NCBI GenBank assembly: GCA_002345965.1
Contig: DDTF01000054.1
Coordinates: 1-64,000, forward strand
Reading direction: 5' to 3'
Source: Flammeovirgaceae bacterium UBA2371
Lineage (GTDB): Bacteria > Bacteroidota > Bacteroidia > Cytophagales > Cyclobacteriaceae
Length of the DNA: 64,000 nucleotides
Below are positions 9,466 through 17,864 of this stretch, in pieces. Made by a program: the position numbers and the translations under genes. Each line of letters starts with the position of its first letter. The stretch's first letter is position 1. The notes beneath the pieces were generated by a model. The model was not told where the DNA came from, searched no databases, and was given only the letters and a program-made list of their open reading frames with translations.

Positions 9466-10035
9466 TCAAACAAAGTCTTCCATCGGATCGCGTGGATCGC
9501 TCAATGACTCACCTTTAATTTTTTTCTGCAATTGCATGATTCCGTAAAGCAATGCCTCAGGACGAGGAGGGCACCCCGGTACATACACATCTACTGGAAT
9601 GATGTGATCAGCACCTTTCACTACAGAATAGGTATTGTAATAAAATGGGCCACCAGAGGTAGCGCATGCACCCATGGCAATTACATATTTCGGATCAGCC
9701 ATTTGATCATAAAGTCTTTTTAAAACAGGCGCCATTTTATTTACGATGGTTCCTGCGATTACAATGAGATCAGCTTGCCTTGGTGTGGCTCTTGCCACTT
9801 CAGTTCCAAATCGCGACCAGTCGTGTCGACTGGCACCGGTAGCCATCATTTCAATTGCGCAACAACTCGTGCCAAATACAAGTGGCCACAGGGAGTTGGA
9901 CCGTGCCCAATTGACTACACCATCCACTGATGTAATCACAATATTGCTTCCCGGACCTTTCTTGATTTCTCCAGGAAAGTCTTTCAGCAATCGGGCTTGC
10001 TCGGCAGGGTCGATTGTATTTTGGTTTACTCCCAT
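9466..10035 (-). CDS. nuoB: NADH-quinone oxidoreductase subunit B
   Basis: PSST-type subunit holding cluster N2, the last iron-sulfur cluster before quinone. All four cluster ligands are in place: the tandem cysteines of FGTSCCAIEMMA, the Cys of AMGACATSGG, and the Cys of VYVPGCPPRPE. The length, 189 residues, is typical. Its start overlaps the end of nuoA by ten bases. Confidence 0.95.
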   Translation of the reverse strand: MGVNQNTIDPAEQARLLKDFPGEIKKGPGSNIVITSVDGVVNWARSNSLWPLVFGTSCCAIEMMATGASRHDWSRFGTEVARATPRQADLIVIAGTIVNKMAPVLKRLYDQMADPKYVIAMGACATSGGPFYYNTYSVVKGADHIIPVDVYVPGCPPRPEALLYGIMQLQKKIKGESLSDPRDPMEDFV

Positions 10036-10376
10036 TTCAATGCTTTCTTTTTCCAGGCGTATAATAATCCAAGACCGAGTACAATGAAGAAGATTAATAT
10101 CTCAATAAAAGCTGCCATTCCTACTTTCTTCATCACTACAGCCCAAGGAAAGATAAAAACAGTTTCTACATCAAAAATGAGAAAGAGTATGGCGAACAGA
10201 TAATAACCAACTTTAAACTGAATCATGGATGGGCCCTGTGTAGGAATTCCACATTCATAGGGTTCATCTTTTTGAGTATTTTTCGAACTTGGAGCAACCA
10301 AGTTAGATACCAGCACTCCGACTCCTACCATAAGGACGCCTCCAAAAAAGAATATAATCAGTGCTTCGCTATCCAT
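10026..10376 (-). CDS. nuoA: NADH-quinone oxidoreductase subunit A
   Basis: Three-helix membrane subunit of complex I, 116 residues. The family signature is visible: KDEPYECGIPTQGP on the loop between helices 1 and 2 (the conserved Glu-Cys-Gly), then KVGYYLFAILFLIFDVETVFIFPWA. The ATG at 10376 directly abuts the stop codon of korB, which ties the nuo cluster to the oxidoreductase genes upstream. Confidence 0.95.
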   Translation of the reverse strand: MDSEALIIFFFGGVLMVGVGVLVSNLVAPSSKNTQKDEPYECGIPTQGPSMIQFKVGYYLFAILFLIFDVETVFIFPWAVVMKKVGMAAFIEILIFFIVLGLGLLYAWKKKALKWE

Positions 10377-11411
10377 TTATTTTACCTCCCAGGTTTCTCC
10401 GCTATTTAACAAGTCGTCCATGCAGGTGTAATTGGATTTCTTCCTGCTTAATTCTATTTCAGCTTCAAGTTTATGGGAATAAGCAGGCGCTTCCACGTCA
10501 CGAACAACGCCAAGTACCATCGGGAAATGGGGTGGACTTAACCTAACGAGCATCATATGTAGTGTTGAATCCTGTTCATGCGCATCGTGTACTAGGATAT
10601 CTTTTTCAGATATGCCATTTTCACCCAAAGTTACTACTTCAAGCTTAAGCCCATTGAGTCTTAATCCTTTCTGTTTCTCTTTTCCAAAAAGCATAGGTTG
10701 CCCATGCTCAATGTGCAGTTGAAAGTCATCACGATTGGCGCGATCAGTCACTTTGCCATGTGCATCATCATTGAAGATCACACAGTTTTGTAAAATCTCC
10801 ACCATGGAAGTACCAACATGCTTGGCTGCCTTAACAAAAATTTCTGTCATTAACTTTGGATTGGTATCGATGGTTCTTGCATAATAAGTTCCCTGTGCTC
10901 CAATCACTAGCTCTCCTGCATGAAAAGGCCTCTCCACCGCGCCAAAGGGTGTTGATTTAGTAACCAATCCAGTTGGTGAGGTAGGTGAATACTGCCCTTT
11001 GGTCAGGCCATAAATCTCATTGTTGAACAATAGAATATTAATGTCAATGTTTCTACGCAGCGCATGAATAAAGTGATTGCCACCAATTGCCAAGGCGTCA
11101 CCATCTCCTTGTATTTCCCAAACACTAAGTTTCGGATTTGCAAGCTTAACGCCAGTGGCTACAGCGGGTCCACGTCCATGAATGGTATGAAATCCATAGG
11201 TATTCATGTAATAAGGGAAACGTGCCGCGCACCCTATCCCTGAAACAAATACGTAATCCTCTCTAGGGATATCCAGTTGAGGAAGTGCATTGGTCATGGC
11301 AGACAATATGGAATAATCTCCACAACCGGGGCACCATCTTACCAATTGATCGCTGGTAAAATCTTTTTTTGTCAGTTTAGGTTCATTTTTCTTTTCTGCA
11401 ACTTCAGCCAT
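10377..11411 (-). CDS. korB: 2-oxoacid (2-oxoglutarate):ferredoxin oxidoreductase, beta subunit
   Basis: Thiamine-diphosphate-binding subunit of a 2-oxoacid:ferredoxin oxidoreductase, which decarboxylates 2-oxoglutarate (probable substrate) to the acyl-CoA and reduces ferredoxin. Seen in the sequence: CPGCG at residues 27-31 and Cys61 in GIGCAARFPYY, which with a later Cys (in LQNCVIFND) are the known [4Fe-4S] ligands of this family; the ThDP/Mg motif GDGDALAIGGNHFIHA; and NNEIYGLTKGQYSPTS. It lies four bases after korA and abuts nuoA. The two-subunit architecture fits the oxygen-tolerant type found in aerobes. Substrate choice (2-oxoglutarate rather than pyruvate) is by family resemblance. 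Confidence 0.9.
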   Translation of the reverse strand: MAEVAEKKNEPKLTKKDFTSDQLVRWCPGCGDYSILSAMTNALPQLDIPREDYVFVSGIGCAARFPYYMNTYGFHTIHGRGPAVATGVKLANPKLSVWEIQGDGDALAIGGNHFIHALRRNIDINILLFNNEIYGLTKGQYSPTSPTGLVTKSTPFGAVERPFHAGELVIGAQGTYYARTIDTNPKLMTEIFVKAAKHVGTSMVEILQNCVIFNDDAHGKVTDRANRDDFQLHIEHGQPMLFGKEKQKGLRLNGLKLEVVTLGENGISEKDILVHDAHEQDSTLHMMLVRLSPPHFPMVLGVVRDVEAPAYSHKLEAEIELSRKKSNYTCMDDLLNSGETWEVK

Positions 11412-11415
11412 ACAC

Positions 11416-13275
11416 TTAGTCCTTTAATAAGTTGAGGAAATTTTCTTTTAGTTCTGTAACTGTAAAGGGCAAACCCTGAATCTTAGTATAAGATTTGATA
11501 TTAAGTTTAGGAAACTTGCTTCTAAGGTGCGATGCAAATTGCCCCATATTCAATTCACAAACTACAATCTGCTCATAGTTTGAAAAAAGTTGTTCCGTGT
11601 TTTTAGGCAGGGGATTGATATAATTGAAATGTGCCTGATCTACATCTTTTCCGGCTTTTCTCAATTCCGTTACAGAGGTGTGCAAGCTACCGTAGGTGCC
11701 GCCCCATCCTACAACCAATAATTTTCCCTTTCCTTCTCCCATTACTTTCAATTCAGGAATGTAATTGGCTACTCTTTCCACTTTTTCCGCACGAACCTTC
11801 ACCATGTTTTCATGATTAATGGGATCATAAGAAACGTTTCCGGTATTCTCTTGCTTTTCAAGTCCACCAATACGGTGCTCCATTCCGGCCATACCCGGCA
11901 CAGCCCAATAACGAGCCAGGGTTTCCTTATTTCTCAAATAAGGCAGGTAGGCTTCTCCATTCGACTGCGCTACTGGGATAGTGATGGCTGGCAACTCCTC
12001 CATCTTAGGATACTTCCATGGTTCGGATCCATTGGCTAGATAACCATCTGTTAACAGAATCACTGGGGTCATGTGTTCATAAGCCAGTTTTGTGGCCATG
12101 TAAGCAAATTCAAAGCAATCAGACGGTGTGCTTGCGGCCAATACTATACATGGACTTTCACTGTTTCTTCCATACAGTGCAATATTTATATCCGCTTGTT
12201 CTGTTTTGGTAGGCAAGCCAGTAGAGGGTCCGCCACGTTGCACGTCCACAACAATTAATGGAATCTCTGCCATGATGGCCAAACCAATGGCCTCACCTTT
12301 CAAAGCAATACCTGGACCTGATGAAGCAGTAAGTCCAATCTGGCCAGCATAGCTAGCACCAATAGCAGAACAGACCGCTGCAATTTCATCTTCAGCCTGA
12401 AGCGTGATTACGCCCAGATGCTTATGTTTAGAAAGTTCATGAAGAATATCGCTGGCAGGTGTAATGGGGTAAGAGCCATAAAAAATTTTCTTTCCCATTT
12501 TTTCTGCTGCTGCCATGAAACCCCACGCTGTGGCTACGTTGCCTGATATATGGCGATATTTTCCTTTTTCAATTTTGGCTGCGGGTACCTTATACATGGA
12601 AGGTAGCGCCTCAATGGTTTCTGCAAAATGAAATCCTGTGTGCAGGGCTTTTTTATTAGCTTCTGCAAGCGCTGGTGTTTTTTTGAATTTACTGTCCAGG
12701 TATTTCTCAGTTTCACTCAAAGAGCGGTCAAACAACCAATACATCATGCCCAAGGCGAACATATTCTTGCAACGCATGATGCTTTTGTTGTCCAATTGAA
12801 TCCCTTCCAATGCCGTTTTGGTCAATGACGAAATAGGGGCCTCAACGATATTATAGGCATCTAGTGATCCGTCTTCTACCGGATTGTTCTTAAAGCCAGC
12901 TTTTTCAATATTTCTTTTGTCAAAGGCATCCATGTCAAGTATAATGGTGCCGCCCATCCTGGCATAACGCAGATTGGACATCAAGGCTGCAGGGTTCATG
13001 GCGACCAATACATCCGCCAAGTCACCAGGAGTATAAATATCTACCTGACCAATTTGAACCTGAAAGCCTGAAACGCCCTCTACGGTACCCAACGGGGCCC
13101 TTATTTCGGCAGGGAAGTCTGGAAATGTAGCCAGATCATTGCCAAACAGGGCTGATGTAAAGCTAAACTGCGATCCGGTCAGCTGCATGCCATCTCCGGA
13201 GTCTCCAGCAAAGCGCAATACCACTTTGTCTTTTTCAACGGTTGTTTTTTTGCCGTTTGCTAAGGTCTCACTCAT
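11416..13275 (-). CDS. korA: 2-oxoacid (2-oxoglutarate):ferredoxin oxidoreductase, fused gamma-alpha subunit
   Basis: Partner of korB. The 619-residue chain is the usual gamma-alpha fusion. Residues about 15-210 are the gamma domain (RFAGDSGDGMQLTGSQF near the start); residues about 235-610 are the alpha domain with the substrate-site motif YPITPASDIL, the AEDEIAA segment, ASSGPGIALKGEAIGLA and the ThDP-pyrimidine region. It is the first gene of the long minus-strand polycistron, with 153 bases between it and the divergent ferredoxin gene. I found no clear TAnnTTTG promoter in that gap. Confidence 0.92.
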   Translation of the reverse strand: MSETLANGKKTTVEKDKVVLRFAGDSGDGMQLTGSQFSFTSALFGNDLATFPDFPAEIRAPLGTVEGVSGFQVQIGQVDIYTPGDLADVLVAMNPAALMSNLRYARMGGTIILDMDAFDKRNIEKAGFKNNPVEDGSLDAYNIVEAPISSLTKTALEGIQLDNKSIMRCKNMFALGMMYWLFDRSLSETEKYLDSKFKKTPALAEANKKALHTGFHFAETIEALPSMYKVPAAKIEKGKYRHISGNVATAWGFMAAAEKMGKKIFYGSYPITPASDILHELSKHKHLGVITLQAEDEIAAVCSAIGASYAGQIGLTASSGPGIALKGEAIGLAIMAEIPLIVVDVQRGGPSTGLPTKTEQADINIALYGRNSESPCIVLAASTPSDCFEFAYMATKLAYEHMTPVILLTDGYLANGSEPWKYPKMEELPAITIPVAQSNGEAYLPYLRNKETLARYWAVPGMAGMEHRIGGLEKQENTGNVSYDPINHENMVKVRAEKVERVANYIPELKVMGEGKGKLLVVGWGGTYGSLHTSVTELRKAGKDVDQAHFNYINPLPKNTEQLFSNYEQIVVCELNMGQFASHLRSKFPKLNIKSYTKIQGLPFTVTELKENFLNLLKD

Positions 13276-13428
13276 AAAATTTCTGGTTACTTAAATTTAC
13301 CTTGCCATCATCACAATAACAATTTGAAATCGGCTATTCTTTTTTCGATTTCACTTTTATTTTATATTTTTCCTATGATATAACTCAGTCTTTCATCCAA
13401 TTGTTGTCATTAATTAAATTCTAGTGCC

Positions 13429-13728
13429 ATGCCTTATACTATTTGTGAACCCTGCGTAGGAACCTGTGATACCGCTTGTGTTGATGTTTGCCCCGTTGAT
13501 TGCATCCACGGGCCGATTAGCACCGATGGGAGTGGTCAAGAAGTGAAAGAAGAAGGATTTGATCCTGCTGGAAAGCAACTCTACATCGATCCTGAGACAT
13601 GCATTGATTGTGATGCATGTGTTCCTGCCTGTCCTGTAGATGCCATTTTTGAGGAAAGTCAAGTGCCTGACGAGTGGAAAAAATATATTCCTTTAAATTA
13701 TCAGTTCTTTGGACACGAGGCGCCCTAA
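13429..13728 (+). CDS. Ferredoxin, Thermus-type (7Fe/8Fe)
   Basis: Small iron-sulfur electron carrier, 99 residues, closely resembling the seven-iron ferredoxin of Thermus as I remember it (CEPC, then CVxVCPVDCI, then CIDCDACVPACPVDAI). Cysteines are at 9, 17, 21 and 58, 61, 64, 68, with Cys25 after the first CP. An additional Cys13 lies between Cys9 and Cys17 where Thermus has Lys. About 25 extra residues separate the two motifs. It is divergent from korA and is the natural partner for KorAB and, by inference, for the neighbouring complex I. Confidence 0.93.
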   Translation: MPYTICEPCVGTCDTACVDVCPVDCIHGPISTDGSGQEVKEEGFDPAGKQLYIDPETCIDCDACVPACPVDAIFEESQVPDEWKKYIPLNYQFFGHEAP

Positions 13729-13736
13729 CCAATACT

Positions 13737-14849
13737 TCAGAATCCTTTCTCCTTTACGTACTCTTCGAAAACGTTGAGTACCTCAGGCAGGTTCTTCCTG
13801 CCAAAGCCTACGCGTACATGGGGTCTTTCAAAATCATAGACGTCATGTGGCAATAGCATCACACCTTTTTTCTTCACAAGGTCCTGACAGAATTCCATTA
13901 TCGTCTCATTAATTATTAGTTCAGGAAATGCAATGGAACCTGCTTTTGGAGATTTCCATACAAACCAATTTTTATTGACTTGAGCAAAAGCCTCTAATAA
14001 GGATAAATTAGATTTAATGATCTCCAAACTTCTTTCTATCAATTGCCGTTTATTCTCCAAAGCAATGATGGCAAGTTTTTCTCCTGGTGCATTGTTGCAA
14101 ATGGTGGTATAATCTTTAAAAGTAATGAGCGCCTCCATCAATTTTTTGTTGCGCGTAGTTAGCCAGCCAATTCGTAAACCTGGAAGGCCAAATGTTTTAC
14201 TTAATCCAAAAAGAGAAATTGCATTTTCATAAAGATCGCAAACGCTGGGCAATCGATCGGTGATATCGTATTCCATAAACCGATACATTTCATCAGAAAA
14301 TATCGTGATTCCCTTTTGGCGTGCGAGGTCAACAATCTGATTCAACGATTCTGCTGAAACGGTTCTGCCAGTAGGATTGTGCGGGAAGTTGATTACAATA
14401 AGTTTTGTTTTATTAGTTACCAATGATTGCAAATCCTGAATTTGAAATTCTAAATCCTGGTCGGGTTCCCATTTGGAAATGTGGCATCCAATACCTGCTG
14501 CAACCTGATAGAGTGATTGATAACCAGGGAAAGTGGTTACTATCTGGTCCCCCTTTTTCAATAGTACATTCATAGCAATGAAAATACCTTCCTCAGGCAC
14601 CAACACCAATGCATCATCTGGTGTAATCGAAGTATGTAATTTGGAAATTTCTTTACGGAGTTCAGGATCTCCTTTAGACTCTGTATAACCAAGTCGAAGT
14701 GAATTCCATTCTTCTAATTGCTTTCCAGTTGCCAACCTTAATAGCTCATTGAGTTTTAGCGGTTCGCAGTCAGAGCTGCTTAACAAGTAAGGGGCAGAGA
14801 ACTCATACTTGTCAAAGTACCTTTCAAGTTTAAAAGGTGCGATCTTCAT
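13737..14849 (-). CDS. Pyridoxal-phosphate-dependent aminotransferase, class I/II
   Basis: Fold-type I PLP enzyme, 370 residues, cytosolic. Key residues: the cofactor Lys218 in GLSKTFGLPGLRIGW, NFPHNPTG at 154-161, and Asp186 in FSDEMYR that contacts the pyridine nitrogen, plus the C-terminal Arg of RPHVRVGFGRK which usually binds the substrate carboxylate. The N-terminal part resembles the capreomycidine-synthase-like branch, but the substrate cannot be read from sequence. It is convergent with the ferredoxin gene and seven bases from the hydrolase gene upstream, so those two probably share a transcript. Confidence 0.85.
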   Translation of the reverse strand: MKIAPFKLERYFDKYEFSAPYLLSSSDCEPLKLNELLRLATGKQLEEWNSLRLGYTESKGDPELRKEISKLHTSITPDDALVLVPEEGIFIAMNVLLKKGDQIVTTFPGYQSLYQVAAGIGCHISKWEPDQDLEFQIQDLQSLVTNKTKLIVINFPHNPTGRTVSAESLNQIVDLARQKGITIFSDEMYRFMEYDITDRLPSVCDLYENAISLFGLSKTFGLPGLRIGWLTTRNKKLMEALITFKDYTTICNNAPGEKLAIIALENKRQLIERSLEIIKSNLSLLEAFAQVNKNWFVWKSPKAGSIAFPELIINETIMEFCQDLVKKKGVMLLPHDVYDFERPHVRVGFGRKNLPEVLNVFEEYVKEKGF

Positions 14850-14855
14850 ATCTCA

Positions 14856-15611
14856 TTAGTACGTTGGGTACCAGTTACGCAGCCGCACTTCAATTTTATT
14901 ATTCTTTTTATTCAGTTGAGCTTTAAAAGCTTCAATGTCTGCCAATCCGCCTTGCCCACGGTAATGATAGGGGTAAACAACTTTTGGCTTGAAATCTAAA
15001 ACAGCGCTGGTTGCCTGGTCTATGTCCATGGTATAGGGCAGGTTCATGCAAACAAAAGCTATGTCAATATTTTTTAATGTGCGCATCTCAGGAATATCTT
15101 CCGTATCTCCTGAAATATAAACATGCTTACCACCAAGATCAATAACATACCCATTTCCCCTGCCTTTGGTATGACGGGATTCGGGGTCTTCAGGTAGGTT
15201 GTACATAGGTATTGCACCAATAGTCATATCCAATTTTTCCGTTTTTTCTCCGTTGGCCAATGACACCGCCTTTTTCTTTAATGCTTCGGGTAATTTCTCT
15301 GTGACTGCGGCTGGAGCGATGATAATGCTCTTCGAAGTTTCTAAGGCTTCAAGCGTTTCAAGTGACATGTGATCACCATGAATGTCGGTAATGAGAATCA
15401 GATCTGCTGGAGCAATGCCTTCAAATGCCTTTGCACCACCATAGGGGTCTACATAAACAGTTTTGCCATCCCAGGTGAAAACAAAGGTGCCATGCAGAAT
15501 TGGTTGAACAGAAAGTATCCCTTTTGCAGTTTCAAATTGATCAGGAGATGATCGTTGTGCATAGGACAGAGCAAATGCAAGTAGAAATATTAGAATAAGA
15601 TAAAACCTCAT
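14856..15611 (-). CDS. Exported metallo-beta-lactamase-fold hydrolase (UPF0173-like)
   Basis: A 251-residue member of the metallo-hydrolase superfamily. The N-terminus MRFYLILIFLLAFALSYAQ is a signal peptide, so it acts in the periplasm or is membrane-bound. Metal-binding features are TDIHGDHM (the HxxDH-type motif is shortened to HGDH), the GHxVYISGDTED segment near residue 175 and a His in YPYHYRGQGG near the C-terminus. The small size and lack of an insert match UPF0173-type L-ascorbate lactonase-like proteins, but no substrate can be assigned. Confidence 0.8.
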   Translation of the reverse strand: MRFYLILIFLLAFALSYAQRSSPDQFETAKGILSVQPILHGTFVFTWDGKTVYVDPYGGAKAFEGIAPADLILITDIHGDHMSLETLEALETSKSIIIAPAAVTEKLPEALKKKAVSLANGEKTEKLDMTIGAIPMYNLPEDPESRHTKGRGNGYVIDLGGKHVYISGDTEDIPEMRTLKNIDIAFVCMNLPYTMDIDQATSAVLDFKPKVVYPYHYRGQGGLADIEAFKAQLNKKNNKIEVRLRNWYPTY

Positions 15612-15630
15612 ATTGTTTTTGATTTAAATA

Positions 15631-16614
15631 CTAATGTGTTAATACAGAATTGGTGCGTACCCTGTCATATTCTGATGTGAGTTGCTTGATAATCTCAGCT
15701 ATGGGTTTGATGCTTGTAACATGCTCAATGGCAGGCCCTGCACACCATACCGTTTTATAAGTCGCCTCTTTGGCTGCCTTCTCCACCTGTCTCATTCCTT
15801 TAAATGCAATCAACATCTTGACATATTTCTTCAGCGACTTGTTATTGTTCATCAGTTTTTCCCAAAAAGTGGCCTCCGTTCCAATACTTTGTACATAAGG
15901 TGTATTGATAACAGTTAGTGCTGAACCCGACATTTTAGTTGTTACCACTACATCCTTGGCTTTATAGTCTACACACGCTTGTTTGTATTCCTGAGATATA
16001 TCAGCCTCATCACACGCAATAAAAATGGTGCCAACAGAAACGCCCGCTGCACCCCAATCCATTACCTGTTTCAAATCTGAACCACTTGCTATTCCTCCAG
16101 CTGAGATGATTGGAATGTTACAATTTTCTTTCAGCAATGTTATTAATTCTTTTGGGCCAACCTTGCCAGCGTGCCCTCCTGCTTCTGAGTTGACAGCAAT
16201 AAGAGCATCTGCACCCAGTGCCTCTACCTTTTGAGCATACTTCAAATCCACCACATCACAAAACACTTTGATTCCTTTCTCGTGAGCTTTTTCAATTACT
16301 TCTTTTGGGTTGCCCAACGAAGTAATGATGAAGGCCACACCCAACTCAAGTAAAGTATCTAATTGCCCTTTGTATTTTGGATTCGACTTGTTTACGATAA
16401 GATTTACGCCAAATGGTTTATCGGTATGAGCCTTGATGTCCTGAATGGCTGCTCGTAGTTCCTTGTCGGTCCTGTAGTTCAAAGCAGGAAAGGCAGCAGT
16501 TATTCCATTGTCCAAAGCAGCTTTTACCATCTTGGCGTTAGAGATGAGAAACATAGGTGCCATGATGATAGGATATTCAATCCCCAGTATTTGATCAAGT
16601 GTTGTGTGATTCAT
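15631..16614 (-). CDS. Nitronate monooxygenase-like FMN enzyme
   Basis: TIM-barrel flavoprotein of the nitronate monooxygenase / FabK-like family, 327 residues. Motifs: the N-terminal GIEYPIIMAPM, the VNSEAGGHAGK segment with the catalytic-type His, IPIISAGGIASG and WGAAGVSVGTIF, which bind FMN phosphate. The enzyme may detoxify propionate-3-nitronate or act on another substrate; FabK-type enoyl reductases share the same motifs, so the exact reaction is open. It lies 19 bases upstream of the metallo-hydrolase gene on the same strand. Confidence 0.85.
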   Translation of the reverse strand: MNHTTLDQILGIEYPIIMAPMFLISNAKMVKAALDNGITAAFPALNYRTDKELRAAIQDIKAHTDKPFGVNLIVNKSNPKYKGQLDTLLELGVAFIITSLGNPKEVIEKAHEKGIKVFCDVVDLKYAQKVEALGADALIAVNSEAGGHAGKVGPKELITLLKENCNIPIISAGGIASGSDLKQVMDWGAAGVSVGTIFIACDEADISQEYKQACVDYKAKDVVVTTKMSGSALTVINTPYVQSIGTEATFWEKLMNNNKSLKKYVKMLIAFKGMRQVEKAAKEATYKTVWCAGPAIEHVTSIKPIAEIIKQLTSEYDRVRTNSVLTH

Positions 16615-16697
16615 TGAAGCTTATCGTTTTCTTAGTACCTATGAGACGCTTTAATTTTAAACATTTAATGAGGCAATAGGTTCATTACAATTGGATG

Positions 16698-17864
16698 TTA
16701 AAAACTTCCACTTGAGCCACCTCCTCCAAAACTTCCTCCCTTTCCCTGAAAAGAACCATCTACTTTAACCTGATTTCCACCCAAAGTTTGAGAAATAACA
16801 AAGGCTTCAGCATTCATATTGGTCCATTTTTCTGAAATTAAATTTTCTCTGGTGAAACCATTGCGAATTACTTTTAAATAGTTGAAGAGCAACAAGGCTA
16901 TAGCTAAAAGTATAATACCTGAAATTGTTAATATTATCTCAGGGTGATCGAAGCCATAATAGTATTTAAAAGTAAAGACAGAAAATGCCAGTACCAACAA
17001 ACTTGTGCGCAAGATTACAATATCTTTATTGACAATACCGACATAGAGATACGCAACAGGAATTAAAACAGTAAGCGTGTAGAAAAGAAATGCGTAGGGG
17101 ATGTCTTCGCCTATTTCAAGTGATAAGCCAATCATGTTCACACTTAACTCACGGACTACCAGATAATTACCAGCCAGATAAATCATCAGAAGACTTAGCG
17201 ACTCTATAATAATAAAGTTGTTGTTCCAGATTGATAGCCGTTCAGTTGATTTCCATTTTTTAATCAATAAATAGATTGGAATAAATATGAGTATAAACAT
17301 GAATGGGATGATTTGTTGAAATATTCCTCCCCAATCAAAAAACAAATGAAAAAGTAAATAGGCCAATGTAAAAAAAGAAGCAACCGTTGTAAGTAAATCC
17401 AAATAGCGATATGCAGCAAACGACAGTGTGACCAGACTAATAGCCAAAAGTGGTAAAATTTCAAAATCAAATAGTCCTGCAAATCCTCCAATCGTAAATC
17501 CACAAGCATGGTACATCAATGCTTCGGTGAGACCTGATTTATAATGCTTATTATTTTGAATAATTGTTTTGTCCAGGATTACGAAAGACCCAATGCCATA
17601 AAACAAACATCCGATGGAAATCACCATTTCATTGGTATCAAGTATAATTAATGCAAGCACACCTGTAACGCCTGACAAACCAATTAAAGTGGCAACAAAA
17701 ATTAACAGACGAATTACAAAGTTGGGATGATAGAATGAAGTCGGGTGGTTTTCGAAAATCGTTTTGAATTCTGGTTCATCAATCAGCTTCGCCTTCAGCC
17801 ATCCTTTCGTCTCCTTGACGACTTCCAAATTGTAAAGCCATACTTCGTTATAGGCACTTCTCAT
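16698..17864 (-). CDS. Multipass membrane protein with Gly/Ser-rich tail (DUF2157/DUF4401-like)
   Basis: A 388-residue protein with a 45-residue soluble N-terminus and about ten hydrophobic segments. The last 16 residues are a run of Gly, Ser and Phe (GSFGGGGSSGSF), resembling tails seen in membrane-anchored TPM proteins. Its start overlaps the stop of the next gene upstream by four bases, so the two form a translationally coupled pair. I cannot assign a function; both look like members of the DUF2157/DUF4401 class of inner-membrane proteins. Confidence 0.7.
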   Translation of the reverse strand: MRSAYNEVWLYNLEVVKETKGWLKAKLIDEPEFKTIFENHPTSFYHPNFVIRLLIFVATLIGLSGVTGVLALIILDTNEMVISIGCLFYGIGSFVILDKTIIQNNKHYKSGLTEALMYHACGFTIGGFAGLFDFEILPLLAISLVTLSFAAYRYLDLLTTVASFFTLAYLLFHLFFDWGGIFQQIIPFMFILIFIPIYLLIKKWKSTERLSIWNNNFIIIESLSLLMIYLAGNYLVVRELSVNMIGLSLEIGEDIPYAFLFYTLTVLIPVAYLYVGIVNKDIVILRTSLLVLAFSVFTFKYYYGFDHPEIILTISGIILLAIALLLFNYLKVIRNGFTRENLISEKWTNMNAEAFVISQTLGGNQVKVDGSFQGKGGSFGGGGSSGSF

